From the NCBI GenBank assembly GCA_012800625.1, contig JAAZIY010000144.1, positions 1 to 5,226 on the forward strand: a stretch of 5,226 bases of DNA, written 5' to 3'. Shown here piece by piece: positions 1-5,188 of the stretch (position 1 is its first letter; each line of letters starts with the position of its first letter). The position numbers and the translations under genes are program-made. The notes below the pieces were generated by a model. The model saw only the letters and a program-made list of their open reading frames with translations. It searched no databases and was not told where the DNA came from. Origin of the DNA: Lentisphaerota bacterium. Its GTDB lineage: Bacteria > Verrucomicrobiota > Lentisphaeria > Oligosphaerales > Oligosphaeraceae.

Positions 1-25
1 AGCAGTATTGACCCTGGCTGGTTAG

Positions 26-103
26 TTAATGAAACAAAAAAATCCTTGAAAAGTTGTTTCTTAGCAAAATTTCAGCAAGTTTTTCTGCTTTATCCGGCTC
101 CAT
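26..103 (-). other. Possible 25-codon small frame downstream of mutM
   Basis: From ATG at 101-103 to TAA at 26-28 the minus strand encodes MEPDKAEKLAEILLRN followed by a hydrophobic tail. The first part has an amphipathic, coding-like look. It is in the same frame as mutM, and the frame is open all the way back to the mutM TAG. There is no good ribosome binding site, and I cannot tell a small gene or gene remnant from chance. Confidence 0.2.
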
Positions 104-140
104 TTTCCCAACAAACCAAAACGGGCAGACGCCGCATAAG

Positions 141-210
141 CCCTTAGTGTGCCTTCGTGTCTCTTCGTGTCTCTTCGTGTCCTCCCCCTTCGTATGCCTT
201 TGTGGTTCAA
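141..210 (+). repeat. 10-base tandem repeat, copy 1 (CTTAGTGT/CTTCGTGT type)
   Basis: Four consecutive 10-base units read CCCTTAGTGT, GCCTTCGTGT, CTCTTCGTGT and CTCTTCGTGT (141-180). A C-rich tract and a degenerate tail ending in TTTGTGGTTCAA (199-210) follow. It lies just downstream of mutM. The same kind of sequence recurs inverted at 1091-1142 and in short form at 3271-3298, so it belongs to an interspersed family. Confidence 0.85.
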
Positions 211-213
211 GGG

Positions 214-230
214 CTTTTTGGATGGGGTCT
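214..230 (+). repeat. 17-base repeat core, copy A
   Basis: CTTTTTGGATGGGGTCT. It differs by one base from copy B at 3314-3330 and by one base from copy C on the minus strand at 4901-4917. It lies eight bases beyond the mutM TAG stop codon (239-241) on the 3' side of that gene. Confidence 0.85.
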
Positions 231-238
231 ATATAGTG

Positions 239-1066
239 CTAGTTTTTTTGGCATTTTGGACAGTAGTAGCTCGAGCGTCCGGCCTGGGTGCCGCGGACAA
301 TCTTGCTCTGGCAGCGCGGGCAGCACTGCGAGTTTTTGCCATATACTTGCAGACGCAGCTGGAACTCGCCTTCGCTGCCGTTCACACTTTGGTAGTCTCG
401 TATGGTGGAGCCGCCTGAGGCGATGGCCTCATGCAAAACCGCTTTGATGGCCGCCACCAGCGCCTTGCAGCGCGGCAGGCTTAGCTTGCCCGCCGGGGTG
501 AAAGGCGATATGCCGCTGGCAAACAAGGCCTCGCAGGCGTAAATATTGCCTATGCCGACAACGAAGCGCTGGGACATAATAAGATTCTTGATTGGAGCCT
601 TGCGCCCGCGGCAGAGGGAATGCAGCTGCTTGCCGGTAAACTCCTCGGACAGGGGTTCCAGACCCAGTTGCGCCAGGGCAGGGTGTTGTTCAAAGGGCAA
701 CTCGGGGGGACAGAGATGGACCGCGCCGAAGCGCCTGGCGTCGCAATAGCGCCAGCGTCGCCCGTCAGCCAGAAGCCAGCTGCAACGCTCGTGTGGAAGC
801 AGGATTTTGTCGTCCGGCTCGACGATAAAGCGTCCGGTCATGCCCAGATGCAGGATCAGGCCGCCGCCTTTCTCGAAGCCCAGCAGTATGTACTTGGCGC
901 GGCGTTCTATGCTGCTAATGCGCTGCTGCCGGCAGAAGGCGTCAAGCGCGGCAGTCTCGACATAGTGGCGCAGCTTGCCATGCTGGCTGGCTGAGACGAT
1001 GAGCGCGCCGAGCAGATGACGGCGCAGACTCAGACAAACAGTGTGTACCTCGGGCAGTTCTGGCAT
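239..1066 (-). CDS. mutM: Formamidopyrimidine-DNA glycosylase (Fpg/MutM)
   Basis: Bifunctional base-excision repair enzyme that removes 8-oxoguanine and formamidopyrimidines from DNA and then nicks the abasic site by beta/delta elimination. The 275-residue length is normal for the family. The start is fixed by chemistry: the mature protein must begin with Pro2, the Schiff-base nucleophile, followed by Glu3, and the N-terminus reads MPELPEV. Other visible family features are Lys58 (RRAKYIL), the HLGMTGR loop with Met76, the DARRFG motif (109-114) whose Arg and Phe normally fill the void left by the flipped base, GIGNIYACEALF around Asn174, GGSTIRDY at 218-225, and a C-terminal zinc finger with Cys249, Cys252, Cys269 and Cys272 plus the finger arginine Arg264. 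Position 8 is His, where Glu is usual (PELPEVET). There is no good Shine-Dalgarno sequence before the ATG. It is the last gene of the minus-strand run and ends with TAG. Confidence 0.97.
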   Translation of the reverse strand: MPELPEVHTVCLSLRRHLLGALIVSASQHGKLRHYVETAALDAFCRQQRISSIERRAKYILLGFEKGGGLILHLGMTGRFIVEPDDKILLPHERCSWLLADGRRWRYCDARRFGAVHLCPPELPFEQHPALAQLGLEPLSEEFTGKQLHSLCRGRKAPIKNLIMSQRFVVGIGNIYACEALFASGISPFTPAGKLSLPRCKALVAAIKAVLHEAIASGGSTIRDYQSVNGSEGEFQLRLQVYGKNSQCCPRCQSKIVRGTQAGRSSYYCPKCQKN

Positions 1067-1090
1067 GGGAATTATTGCTTGAAGCCGTCA

Positions 1091-1142
1091 AAAAAAGGGC
1101 ACAAAGGGGGGGCACGAAGACACACGAAGACACACTAAGAGG
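1091..1142 (-). repeat. 10-base tandem repeat, copy 2, inverted relative to copy 1
   Basis: Read on the minus strand this is CTCTTAGTGTG, then two TCTTCGTGTG-like units, a run of seven C residues and TTTGTGCCC. It aligns with 142-205 but has one 10-base unit fewer. It fills most of the 90-base gap between the 394-residue gene and mutM, so mutM is flanked by inverted copies. Confidence 0.85.
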
Positions 1143-1156
1143 AAGCGCGCAAGTTT

Positions 1157-2341
1157 TTAGCTTTGATTACGGAATCCATTGATGGCGCCCAGGCAGCTCA
1201 TCGAGGGCAGTTTGCACCAGGGTTCGGGCACTTGCACCTTGATAGTCCAGCCGCGTCCCAGTCTTTGCCGCATCCAGGAGCAGAAGTCCAAAATAGCCAT
1301 CAAGTCCCAGTGCAGAGCCTCATTTTTGCGGCTGCAGTGCACCGGGTCCTGGCAGAGACCCGGGAACATACCGGCCTCGATAAGCAAATAGCCTTCCTGC
1401 GACAAGTCGGCAAGTTGCCTGATTATGCGCCGGGCAAATTTCTGCGTGATTTTGCTTTCCCAGCAAAGCCCCGGCGATAAGTCGCGCTGCGCCTGTGTAG
1501 GCAGCTGCAGGCGCGAAAAGTCCAGGCTGAGAGCCGGTTTTGCGCCGTGCTGCGCCAGGTTCTCGATGTCTAGCCCTCTGTCTGGCAGCAGTTCTGGGCG
1601 GTGGAATTGCAGTTTGGCGGGGAACTCGGTTTCCAGTTCAGGGCAGCTCCAGGCCAGGTATGAAGTAAAGCGGTATTCTCTGGGCAGGGGCAGCAGTTCG
1701 GCGCCGCCTTGGTTCAGGCTTAACATACGATTAAAGCGCAGCGCTTTTTCAGTATGCCGGATAAGGATTCCAGACTCGGCTTGCCCCTGCTCAAATTGCA
1801 GGGCGTTTTGCCAGCGCCAGAGATCGTCGCCGTTGCCGATTTCCAGAGCCTGGCCTTGCTGGTTATAAAACACCAGGGCCAGAGGCAGCTCACTGAGTCT
1901 TAGCTCCGTGCCCGGGCTTAGCTCATATTCGCGGCAGCCGGGTTTGGCGGCTTCAAAGAGCAGCATCTTCGGCCAGTGGCCAGGCAGTTCGGCGGAGCCG
2001 ATCTCCAGAACTTTTTTCAACGCGGTTTGTTTAGGCCAGTTGATGTCTTGGGTGATACGGGCATAATTAGCGGCATAGCGCAGGCTTTGTTTGAATGACA
2101 GCCGTCTGCCGTAGGGGATGTGGCTTTCCGTCAGGCACACTGCGGCGCCCGCCTTGCGGAAGCAGCGGCTTTTGTCAACCGTCATGGCGCTGCTGTCCAC
2201 ATCGTCATGTCGGCAATGGAAGTTGTTCAGCAGCGTGTTGCCATGCACAGTAAGCTGCAGCGGGCCGCTGGCGTAGTCCTGCTCGTGTCTGGCCGACCAG
2301 TCGGCCTCTGGATGCGTGATAAGCTGGGAGTTATGATTCAT
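1157..2341 (-). CDS. Uncharacterised 394-residue protein
   Basis: I do not recognise this protein. It is a long, intact frame in line with its neighbours on the minus strand, 44 bases after the Minf_1886-like gene and 90 bases before mutM. No signal peptide, membrane segment or nucleotide-binding motif is visible, so a soluble cytoplasmic protein is likely. It has eleven cysteines (43, 60, 69, 136, 233, 293, 330, 336, 354, 376, 383) but no regular CxxC pair. It is rich in Leu, Gln, Arg and Trp. Two regions look structured: about 70-200, with alternating hydrophobic residues suggestive of beta strands, and about 295-372, which looks mixed alpha/beta. The ATG at 2339-2341 is the only good start: an in-frame TAG lies 14 codons upstream and the next Met is residue 53. 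There is no clear Shine-Dalgarno sequence. That it is a real gene is fairly sure; its function is unknown. Confidence 0.8.
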   Translation of the reverse strand: MNHNSQLITHPEADWSARHEQDYASGPLQLTVHGNTLLNNFHCRHDDVDSSAMTVDKSRCFRKAGAAVCLTESHIPYGRRLSFKQSLRYAANYARITQDINWPKQTALKKVLEIGSAELPGHWPKMLLFEAAKPGCREYELSPGTELRLSELPLALVFYNQQGQALEIGNGDDLWRWQNALQFEQGQAESGILIRHTEKALRFNRMLSLNQGGAELLPLPREYRFTSYLAWSCPELETEFPAKLQFHRPELLPDRGLDIENLAQHGAKPALSLDFSRLQLPTQAQRDLSPGLCWESKITQKFARRIIRQLADLSQEGYLLIEAGMFPGLCQDPVHCSRKNEALHWDLMAILDFCSWMRQRLGRGWTIKVQVPEPWCKLPSMSCLGAINGFRNQS

Positions 2342-2370
2342 AGTTTGGATGCATAAACTGCGCGGTAGTA

Positions 2371-2390
2371 TTTGTGGACACTAGGTCAGA
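2371..2390 (-). repeat. Half-copy of the gene-end repeat
   Basis: On the minus strand this reads TCTGACCTAGTGTCCACAAA. It closely resembles the segment next to copy C (TCTGCCTTAGTGTCCAAAG, minus strand 4884-4902). The TGA stop codon of the Minf_1886-like gene (2386-2388) falls inside it. Confidence 0.55.
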
Positions 2391-2811
2391 GCTGAATAAC
2401 CGGCAGGGCGCGCAGGCGCTTGTAAGGTGTGAAGGGCAGCACGAAGACGGAATGGAAGCAGAAGCGCTCATGGAAGTCCTCGATGCGGTCGTTTTCACTG
2501 ATGCCTAGCAGGTTGACCTTTGCCAGGTTGAAAACGATATTGCCTATGTCGTCGGTGCTCTGTATGTTCCAATGGCTAAGCACGTCTATAGCCAGGCAAT
2601 TGTAGTCGCTCAGCAGTATGTCGCGCAGCCCGTTCAGCAGTTGCAGAGCCGTGATATGGCGGTTGCGCGAGTTTTGCTTGCGGCGTGATAGCACCTGTTG
2701 GCAGACTTTGGAGACCGACTCGGCGATAAACTTGTATGCCTCTTTGGGATAGCGCGTATCCTTTGCCACAATTTTTTCTATGCCGCTTTCCATGCTGATT
2801 GCCTTGCTCAT
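2386..2811 (-). CDS. Minf_1886-like conserved protein (PVC-associated family)
   Basis: Small soluble protein of unknown function that matches my recollection of the Minf_1886 family, a group of about 130-150 residues restricted largely to Planctomycetes and Verrucomicrobia-type bacteria. Supporting landmarks, in order, are the N-terminal IVAKDTRYPKEAYKFI stretch (14-29), the RHITALQLLNGLRD segment (51-64) after a basic stretch, a Trp in LSHWNIQSTDDIGNIVFN (78-95), LLGISENDR (101-109) and EDF (111-113). The ATG directly follows the TAA of the HIT gene with no base between them. AGGTGA at 2816-2821, inside the end of the HIT gene, is a suitable ribosome binding site, so the two are probably translationally coupled. 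A second Met at residue 7 is a possible but less well-placed start. The TGA stop lies inside a repeat-like sequence at 2371-2390. The family match is from memory of its pattern, not from a search. Confidence 0.88.
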   Translation of the reverse strand: MSKAISMESGIEKIVAKDTRYPKEAYKFIAESVSKVCQQVLSRRKQNSRNRHITALQLLNGLRDILLSDYNCLAIDVLSHWNIQSTDDIGNIVFNLAKVNLLGISENDRIEDFHERFCFHSVFVLPFTPYKRLRALPVIQL

Positions 2812-3240
2812 TTATTCACCTAGTTTAGTTCTGATTTTGTCGGCGGTTTCTTGCATCTGCGCCTGGTCTTTGTATTGTTGCTTGGCGGGGTTGAAGATGG
2901 GGTGGTCGTCCAGGAAGCGCGGTATGACGTGCAGGTGCACGTGCGGCACCTCCTGTCCGGCACAGCTGCCGTTGTTAAGCAGCAGGTTGAAGGCGTCGGC
3001 CTTCAGGCTGCGCAGGGTGGCCGCCGCCAGCTTGCTGGCCACTGCCATCAGCCGCCCCTGGCAGTCCTCCGGCAAGGTGGTGATGCTGTGATGATGCTGC
3101 TTGGGGATAACCAGGCTGTGGCCAAGATTGAAGGGGGCAATGTCGAGAAAGGCCAAAACCAAGTCATCCTCGTAAAGCCGCACACAGGGCAGCTCGGAAC
3201 GAATGATCTTGCAGAAAACACAATCGTTGATGAGAGACAT
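2812..3240 (-). CDS. HIT (histidine triad) family protein, HINT-like
   Basis: Soluble nucleotide-binding protein of the histidine triad superfamily, whose members hydrolyse or transfer nucleoside phosphates such as nucleoside phosphoramidates and dinucleoside polyphosphates. At 142 residues it has the usual length of a bacterial HIT protein. The triad is HVHLHVI with His100, His102 and His104; the middle or last histidine is the catalytic nucleophile by family knowledge. An N-terminal CVFC (Cys7, Cys10), together with His in the 49-51 stretch and His100, is the zinc-site pattern of HINT-type proteins. FLDIAPFNLGHSLVIPKQHH (31-50) and the NNG segment (89-91) before GQEVPH are typical. The start is supported by AAGGAG at 3246-3251, five bases before the ATG. 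It follows the transporter gene after 91 bases that hold repeat sequence, and abuts the Minf_1886-like gene downstream. The exact substrate cannot be read from the sequence. Confidence 0.96.
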   Translation of the reverse strand: MSLINDCVFCKIIRSELPCVRLYEDDLVLAFLDIAPFNLGHSLVIPKQHHHSITTLPEDCQGRLMAVASKLAAATLRSLKADAFNLLLNNGSCAGQEVPHVHLHVIPRFLDDHPIFNPAKQQYKDQAQMQETADKIRTKLGE

Positions 3241-3245
3241 ACTAA

Positions 3246-3251
3246 CTCCTT
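3246..3251 (-). promoter_or_regulatory. Ribosome binding site of the HIT gene
   Basis: AAGGAG on the minus strand, five bases before the ATG at 3238-3240. It is the strongest Shine-Dalgarno sequence in the window and fixes the start of the HIT gene. Confidence 0.85.
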
Positions 3252-3270
3252 GCTGAAACAGAAAACCTGC

Positions 3271-3298
3271 TGCGCCTTAGTGCGCCTTCGTGTCCAAA
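3271..3298 (+). repeat. 10-base repeat, short copy 3
   Basis: TGCGCCTTAG TGCGCCTTCG, then TGTCCAAA, contains one CTTAGTG and one CTTCGTGT unit, in the same orientation as copy 1. It lies in the 91-base gap between the transporter and HIT genes, with repeat core B 16 bases further on. Confidence 0.7.
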
Positions 3299-3313
3299 AT
3301 CCTGCCAGGCCAG

Positions 3314-3334
3314 CTTTTTGGATGCGGTCTGCTA
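3314..3334 (+). repeat. 17-base repeat core, copy B, reaching the transporter stop codon
   Basis: CTTTTTGGATGCGGTCT (3314-3330) followed by GCTA. The CTA at 3332-3334 is the complement of the transporter's TAG stop. It matches copy A at 16 of 17 positions. Confidence 0.85.
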
Positions 3335-4240
3335 GGGAAACAGGGCCACCAGTGCCAGGCCAAGCACGATGAGGGCGGTGCCGATGATCTTGGGTCTGGA
3401 GCAAGGCTCCTTTAATATGAGGATGCCGGCCAGCACGCCTATGGGCAGGCTAAGCTGTCTGAAGGCCTGGATGTAGCTCACATTGCTGACGAAATTCATG
3501 GAGAGCAGAATCAGCACATAGGCGCCGGAACTGAACACTCCGGTGATGACCGGATTCAAGGAGCGCCTGCGCAGCAGACGGGCTAGCTCGAGGCGCTCGT
3601 TGCGATTGAAAAGAAGCAAGAAAAGCGCTCCAATGGAGATGCCGGCCTCGATGAAAAAAAGATAGCTCATACTTAGCAGTATGCTTTTCTTGCCGTAAAG
3701 CTCACTGATCTCCCGCATGGCTATGCTGTCCAGCACCGTGTAGCCGGTGACCCCCACTGCCGCCATTAAAATCAGGTAGATAAGCGGATTGAGATAGGTG
3801 CTTAATTTGAATTGCGAGAAATTGAGCAGCGGCAGGCAGAGGCAGCCAACGAAGATAATGAGCATGCCCAAAAGAGCCCAAGGCCCAGGCTGGCGACTGC
3901 CCAGCGCGAAAAGTGCGGTCACCGCCGCAGTCAACAACAGGGGCAGTGCGCGCACCAGGGGATACACCATAGAGATGTCGCCCTTGCGGTAGGAGTAGGC
4001 CAAACCGCCAACATAAAGTATCTCGAAGCAGACACTGAAAGCGACAAGCCGCCAAAAACCAGGCGGCATCAGGCGGCAGCTGAACTCCGAAAACAAAAAT
4101 GGGAAGAGCCAAAGCAGCGCGGCGCTTCCACAGGAGAGGCAGTAGAAAGAAAGACTGGGAACGCTTTTTTTCGAAATGAAATTCCAGCCGGCATGCAAAA
4201 ACACCGAGGCCAGGACCAGGAGAAATGCAGTTAGTGACAA
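3332..4240 (-). CDS. EamA/DMT superfamily transporter
   Basis: Inner-membrane protein of the drug/metabolite transporter superfamily, which exports or imports small metabolites; the substrate cannot be assigned. The 302 residues contain about ten hydrophobic segments, roughly at 2-20, 31-50, 62-82, 95-114, 119-139, 150-171, 188-211, 228-249, 256-277 and 283-301, the usual two five-helix EamA halves. HAGWN at 16-20 is typical of the first helix. The AYSYRKGDISMVYPLVR stretch (81-97) and its counterpart around FRQLSLPIGVLAG (260-272) followed by LKEP are typical of the ends of the two repeats. The start is a TTG at 4238-4240; a good Shine-Dalgarno sequence (4247-4251) and an HAGWN motif at the normal distance support it. 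It begins 3 bases after the nitroreductase stop, suggesting coupled translation. Its TAG stop coincides with the edge of a repeat copy (3314-3334). Confidence 0.93.
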   Translation of the reverse strand: MSLTAFLLVLASVFLHAGWNFISKKSVPSLSFYCLSCGSAALLWLFPFLFSEFSCRLMPPGFWRLVAFSVCFEILYVGGLAYSYRKGDISMVYPLVRALPLLLTAAVTALFALGSRQPGPWALLGMLIIFVGCLCLPLLNFSQFKLSTYLNPLIYLILMAAVGVTGYTVLDSIAMREISELYGKKSILLSMSYLFFIEAGISIGALFLLLFNRNERLELARLLRRRSLNPVITGVFSSGAYVLILLSMNFVSNVSYIQAFRQLSLPIGVLAGILILKEPCSRPKIIGTALIVLGLALVALFP

Positions 4241-4243
4241 GTT

Positions 4244-4819
4244 TTATCTCCAGCTGGCCACGTCGTCAAGGCAGATTTTGGGCACGTGCAGGCGGTTTTC
4301 ATCATCGAGATAATAGTACACCGGCTTGTCTATGGGGATGTCTTCGGCCAGCGGGCTTTCCGCCGGGTATCCCAGTGCGAGCAAGTACATCACTTGCTTG
4401 TCTTCAGGGAGTTCGAGGATGGCCTTGATCCTGTCGCGTTTAATGCTGCCCAGCCAGCAGCAGCCTATGCCCCGGCTCCAGGCCATGATCTGCATGCTTT
4501 GGATGGCCGCGCCGGCGTCGGCATAGATAGTGGGGTTGGCCTGGGCGTCGGCAATCACGGCGATAAAGCATCTTGGCGCAGAGACGCCCCATTGCGGGTT
4601 GCGATGCGGCTTCACCAGGTTGGCCCAGGCAGTGAGCTGGAAAATTTCCTTGGCAAGGAGGAAGTCCTGGATAACGATGAAACGCAGCTGCTGCAGGTTC
4701 GAGGCGCAGGGGCTGGTTCTGGCGCAGTCGAGCAGGTCGCGAATCTCGGCGTCAGGCAGGGTCTTTTGCTCAAACAGGCGTATGCTGCGCCGCCCCATGA
4801 TGATGTCTTTGATTTCCAT
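4244..4819 (-). CDS. Nitroreductase-family FMN oxidoreductase
   Basis: Flavoprotein of the nitroreductase superfamily, expected to bind FMN as a homodimer and reduce its substrate with NAD(P)H; the physiological substrate is not evident. The 191 residues fit the shorter members. Visible motifs are GRRSIR at 9-14 (FMN phosphate contact), SPCASNLQQLRFIVI at 36-50 corresponding to the usual P-S-x-x-N-x-Q-P-W-x-F block, GIGCCWLGSI at 117-126, and LALGYPAE at 147-154. In the second motif the common Pro-Trp is Gln-Leu, a mild divergence. I chose the ATG at 4817-4819 because homology begins there (MEIKDIIMGRR) and GGGAGA lies ten bases upstream. The in-frame ATG at 4862-4864 would add 15 residues not expected in the family and lies within a small hairpin. 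It is the first gene of the run and is followed 3 bases later by the transporter. Confidence 0.93.
   Translation of the reverse strand: MEIKDIIMGRRSIRLFEQKTLPDAEIRDLLDCARTSPCASNLQQLRFIVIQDFLLAKEIFQLTAWANLVKPHRNPQWGVSAPRCFIAVIADAQANPTIYADAGAAIQSMQIMAWSRGIGCCWLGSIKRDRIKAILELPEDKQVMYLLALGYPAESPLAEDIPIDKPVYYYLDDENRLHVPKICLDDVASWR
4247..4251 (-). promoter_or_regulatory. Ribosome binding site supporting the TTG start of the transporter
   Basis: GGAGA on the minus strand, six bases before the TTG at 4238-4240. It lies within the last codons of the nitroreductase gene and its A overlaps the approach to that gene's TAA stop. This placement supports the unusual TTG start and points to translational coupling of the two genes. 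Confidence 0.75.
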
Positions 4820-4829
4820 AATGATAGAG

Positions 4830-4835
4830 TCTCCC
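4830..4835 (-). promoter_or_regulatory. Ribosome binding site deciding the nitroreductase start
   Basis: GGGAGA on the minus strand, ten bases before the ATG at 4817-4819. The spacing is slightly long, but no comparable sequence precedes the upstream in-frame ATG at 4862-4864. Confidence 0.6.
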
Positions 4836-4853
4836 GGTTGAAGGTGGTCGTAT

Positions 4854-4871
4854 GGCTGCCGCAAAGCAGCC
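4854..4871 (-). promoter_or_regulatory. Small hairpin in the nitroreductase leader
   Basis: GGCTGC and GCAGCC form a perfect six-base-pair stem around a six-base loop, 34 bases before the nitroreductase start. It is followed upstream by a 10-base perfect palindrome, GCCTTAAGGC, at 4874-4883. A regulatory role is only a possibility; no attenuator-type T tract follows. Confidence 0.35.
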
Positions 4872-4885
4872 CGGCCTTAAGGCTC

Positions 4886-4925
4886 TTTGGACACTAAGGC
4901 AGACCCCGTCCAAAAAGGAGGGGGT
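4886..4925 (-). repeat. Repeat core copy C, able to fold as a hairpin
   Basis: On the minus strand the core CTTTTTGGACGGGGTCT (4901-4917) is followed by GCCTTAGTGTCCA, the most complete version of the element here. With its flank it forms a stem: 4903-4911 pairs with 4917-4925, with one G-G mismatch and a loop of five A residues (plus strand). It lies upstream of the nitroreductase gene. Confidence 0.8.
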
Positions 4926-4930
4926 ATAGT

Positions 4931-4949
4931 AGCGCCTCTACGAGGCGCT
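4931..4949. repeat. REP-like hairpin 1
   Basis: AGCGCCTC and GAGGCGCT form a perfect eight-base-pair stem around the loop TAC. It is the first of three consecutive palindromes. Confidence 0.85.
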
Positions 4950-4968
4950 GCTTTTGAGGGGTGTTTCT

Positions 4969-4990
4969 ACCCCAGGCTAAAGCCTGGGGT
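4969..4990. repeat. REP-like hairpin 2
   Basis: ACCCCAGGCT (4969-4978) and AGCCTGGGGT (4981-4990) are perfect inverted ten-base arms separated by AA. This resembles the CCCCAGGCTAAAGCCTGGGG-type palindromes I recall as dispersed repeats in many environmental bacteria. Confidence 0.85.
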
Positions 4991-5002
4991 TAAGCATGGT
5001 TA

Positions 5003-5017
5003 TGCGCCTACGGCGCA
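5003..5017. repeat. REP-like hairpin 3
   Basis: TGCGCC and GGCGCA pair around the loop TAC. The GCGCC-loop-GGCGC core and TAC loop repeat those of hairpin 1. Confidence 0.8.
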
Positions 5018-5140
5018 GGTAGATGAGAAGTTTTATGATCCCTTGCGTTAAGGACAAAACGACTCGTTTCTGCGGCAAAATTCATCAGAAGATTATGATT
5101 TTTCCAGGTATATTGGTCCTGACTTAGTTAACCACAAAAG

Positions 5141-5188
5141 TAGAATTCTCCTGAAAAACGCATTTTTTGGAAGGAATTCTAATTTTTT
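5141..5188 (+). terminator. Long AT-rich hairpin followed by a T tract, possible terminator
   Basis: TAGAATTC at 5141-5148 pairs perfectly with GAATTCTA at 5174-5181. The interior pairs imperfectly and GAAAAA/TTTTTT closes near the loop. ATTTTTTT follows at 5182-5189 on the plus strand, as in an intrinsic terminator. The stem is weak because it is AT-rich, and no plus-strand gene ends upstream in the window, so the role is uncertain. Confidence 0.3.

Noticed and set aside
5..90. Possible relation between the left end (TATTG..CCTG, GTTTCTTAGCAAAATT) and 5065-5130 (GTTTCTGCGGCAAAATT, TATTGGTCCTG)
   Set aside because: The matching pieces are short and occur in a different order, so chance similarity of AT-rich flanks is the simpler reading.
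141..210. CRISPR array
   Set aside because: The units are 10 bases in direct tandem with no spacers and no cas genes nearby.
54..447. Three overlapping plus-strand frames at the left end
   Set aside because: They run through the 10-base repeats, are rich in Ser, Cys, Val and Phe from CTTCGTGT units, and have no ribosome binding site.
620..994. 124-codon plus-strand frame opposite mutM
   Set aside because: It is a shadow of mutM, which has all catalytic and zinc-finger residues.
1425..1868. 147-codon plus-strand frame opposite the 394-residue gene
   Set aside because: It has Ser/Cys/Arg-rich composition typical of an out-of-frame reading, and the minus-strand frame is much longer.
2851..3372. 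173-codon plus-strand frame opposite the HIT gene
   Set aside because: It is antisense to the HIT gene and crosses repeat sequence; no recognisable protein.
4820..4864. Extended nitroreductase N-terminus starting at the upstream ATG
   Set aside because: The 15 extra residues precede the normal family start, and the better ribosome binding site serves the internal ATG.
4286..4897. 203-codon plus-strand frame opposite the nitroreductase gene
   Set aside because: It lies entirely antisense to a gene with clear family motifs and its translation shows no domain.
5023..5127. 34-codon plus-strand frame starting at ATG 5023
   Set aside because: It is short, has no ribosome binding site, begins just after a palindrome and shows no recognisable sequence.
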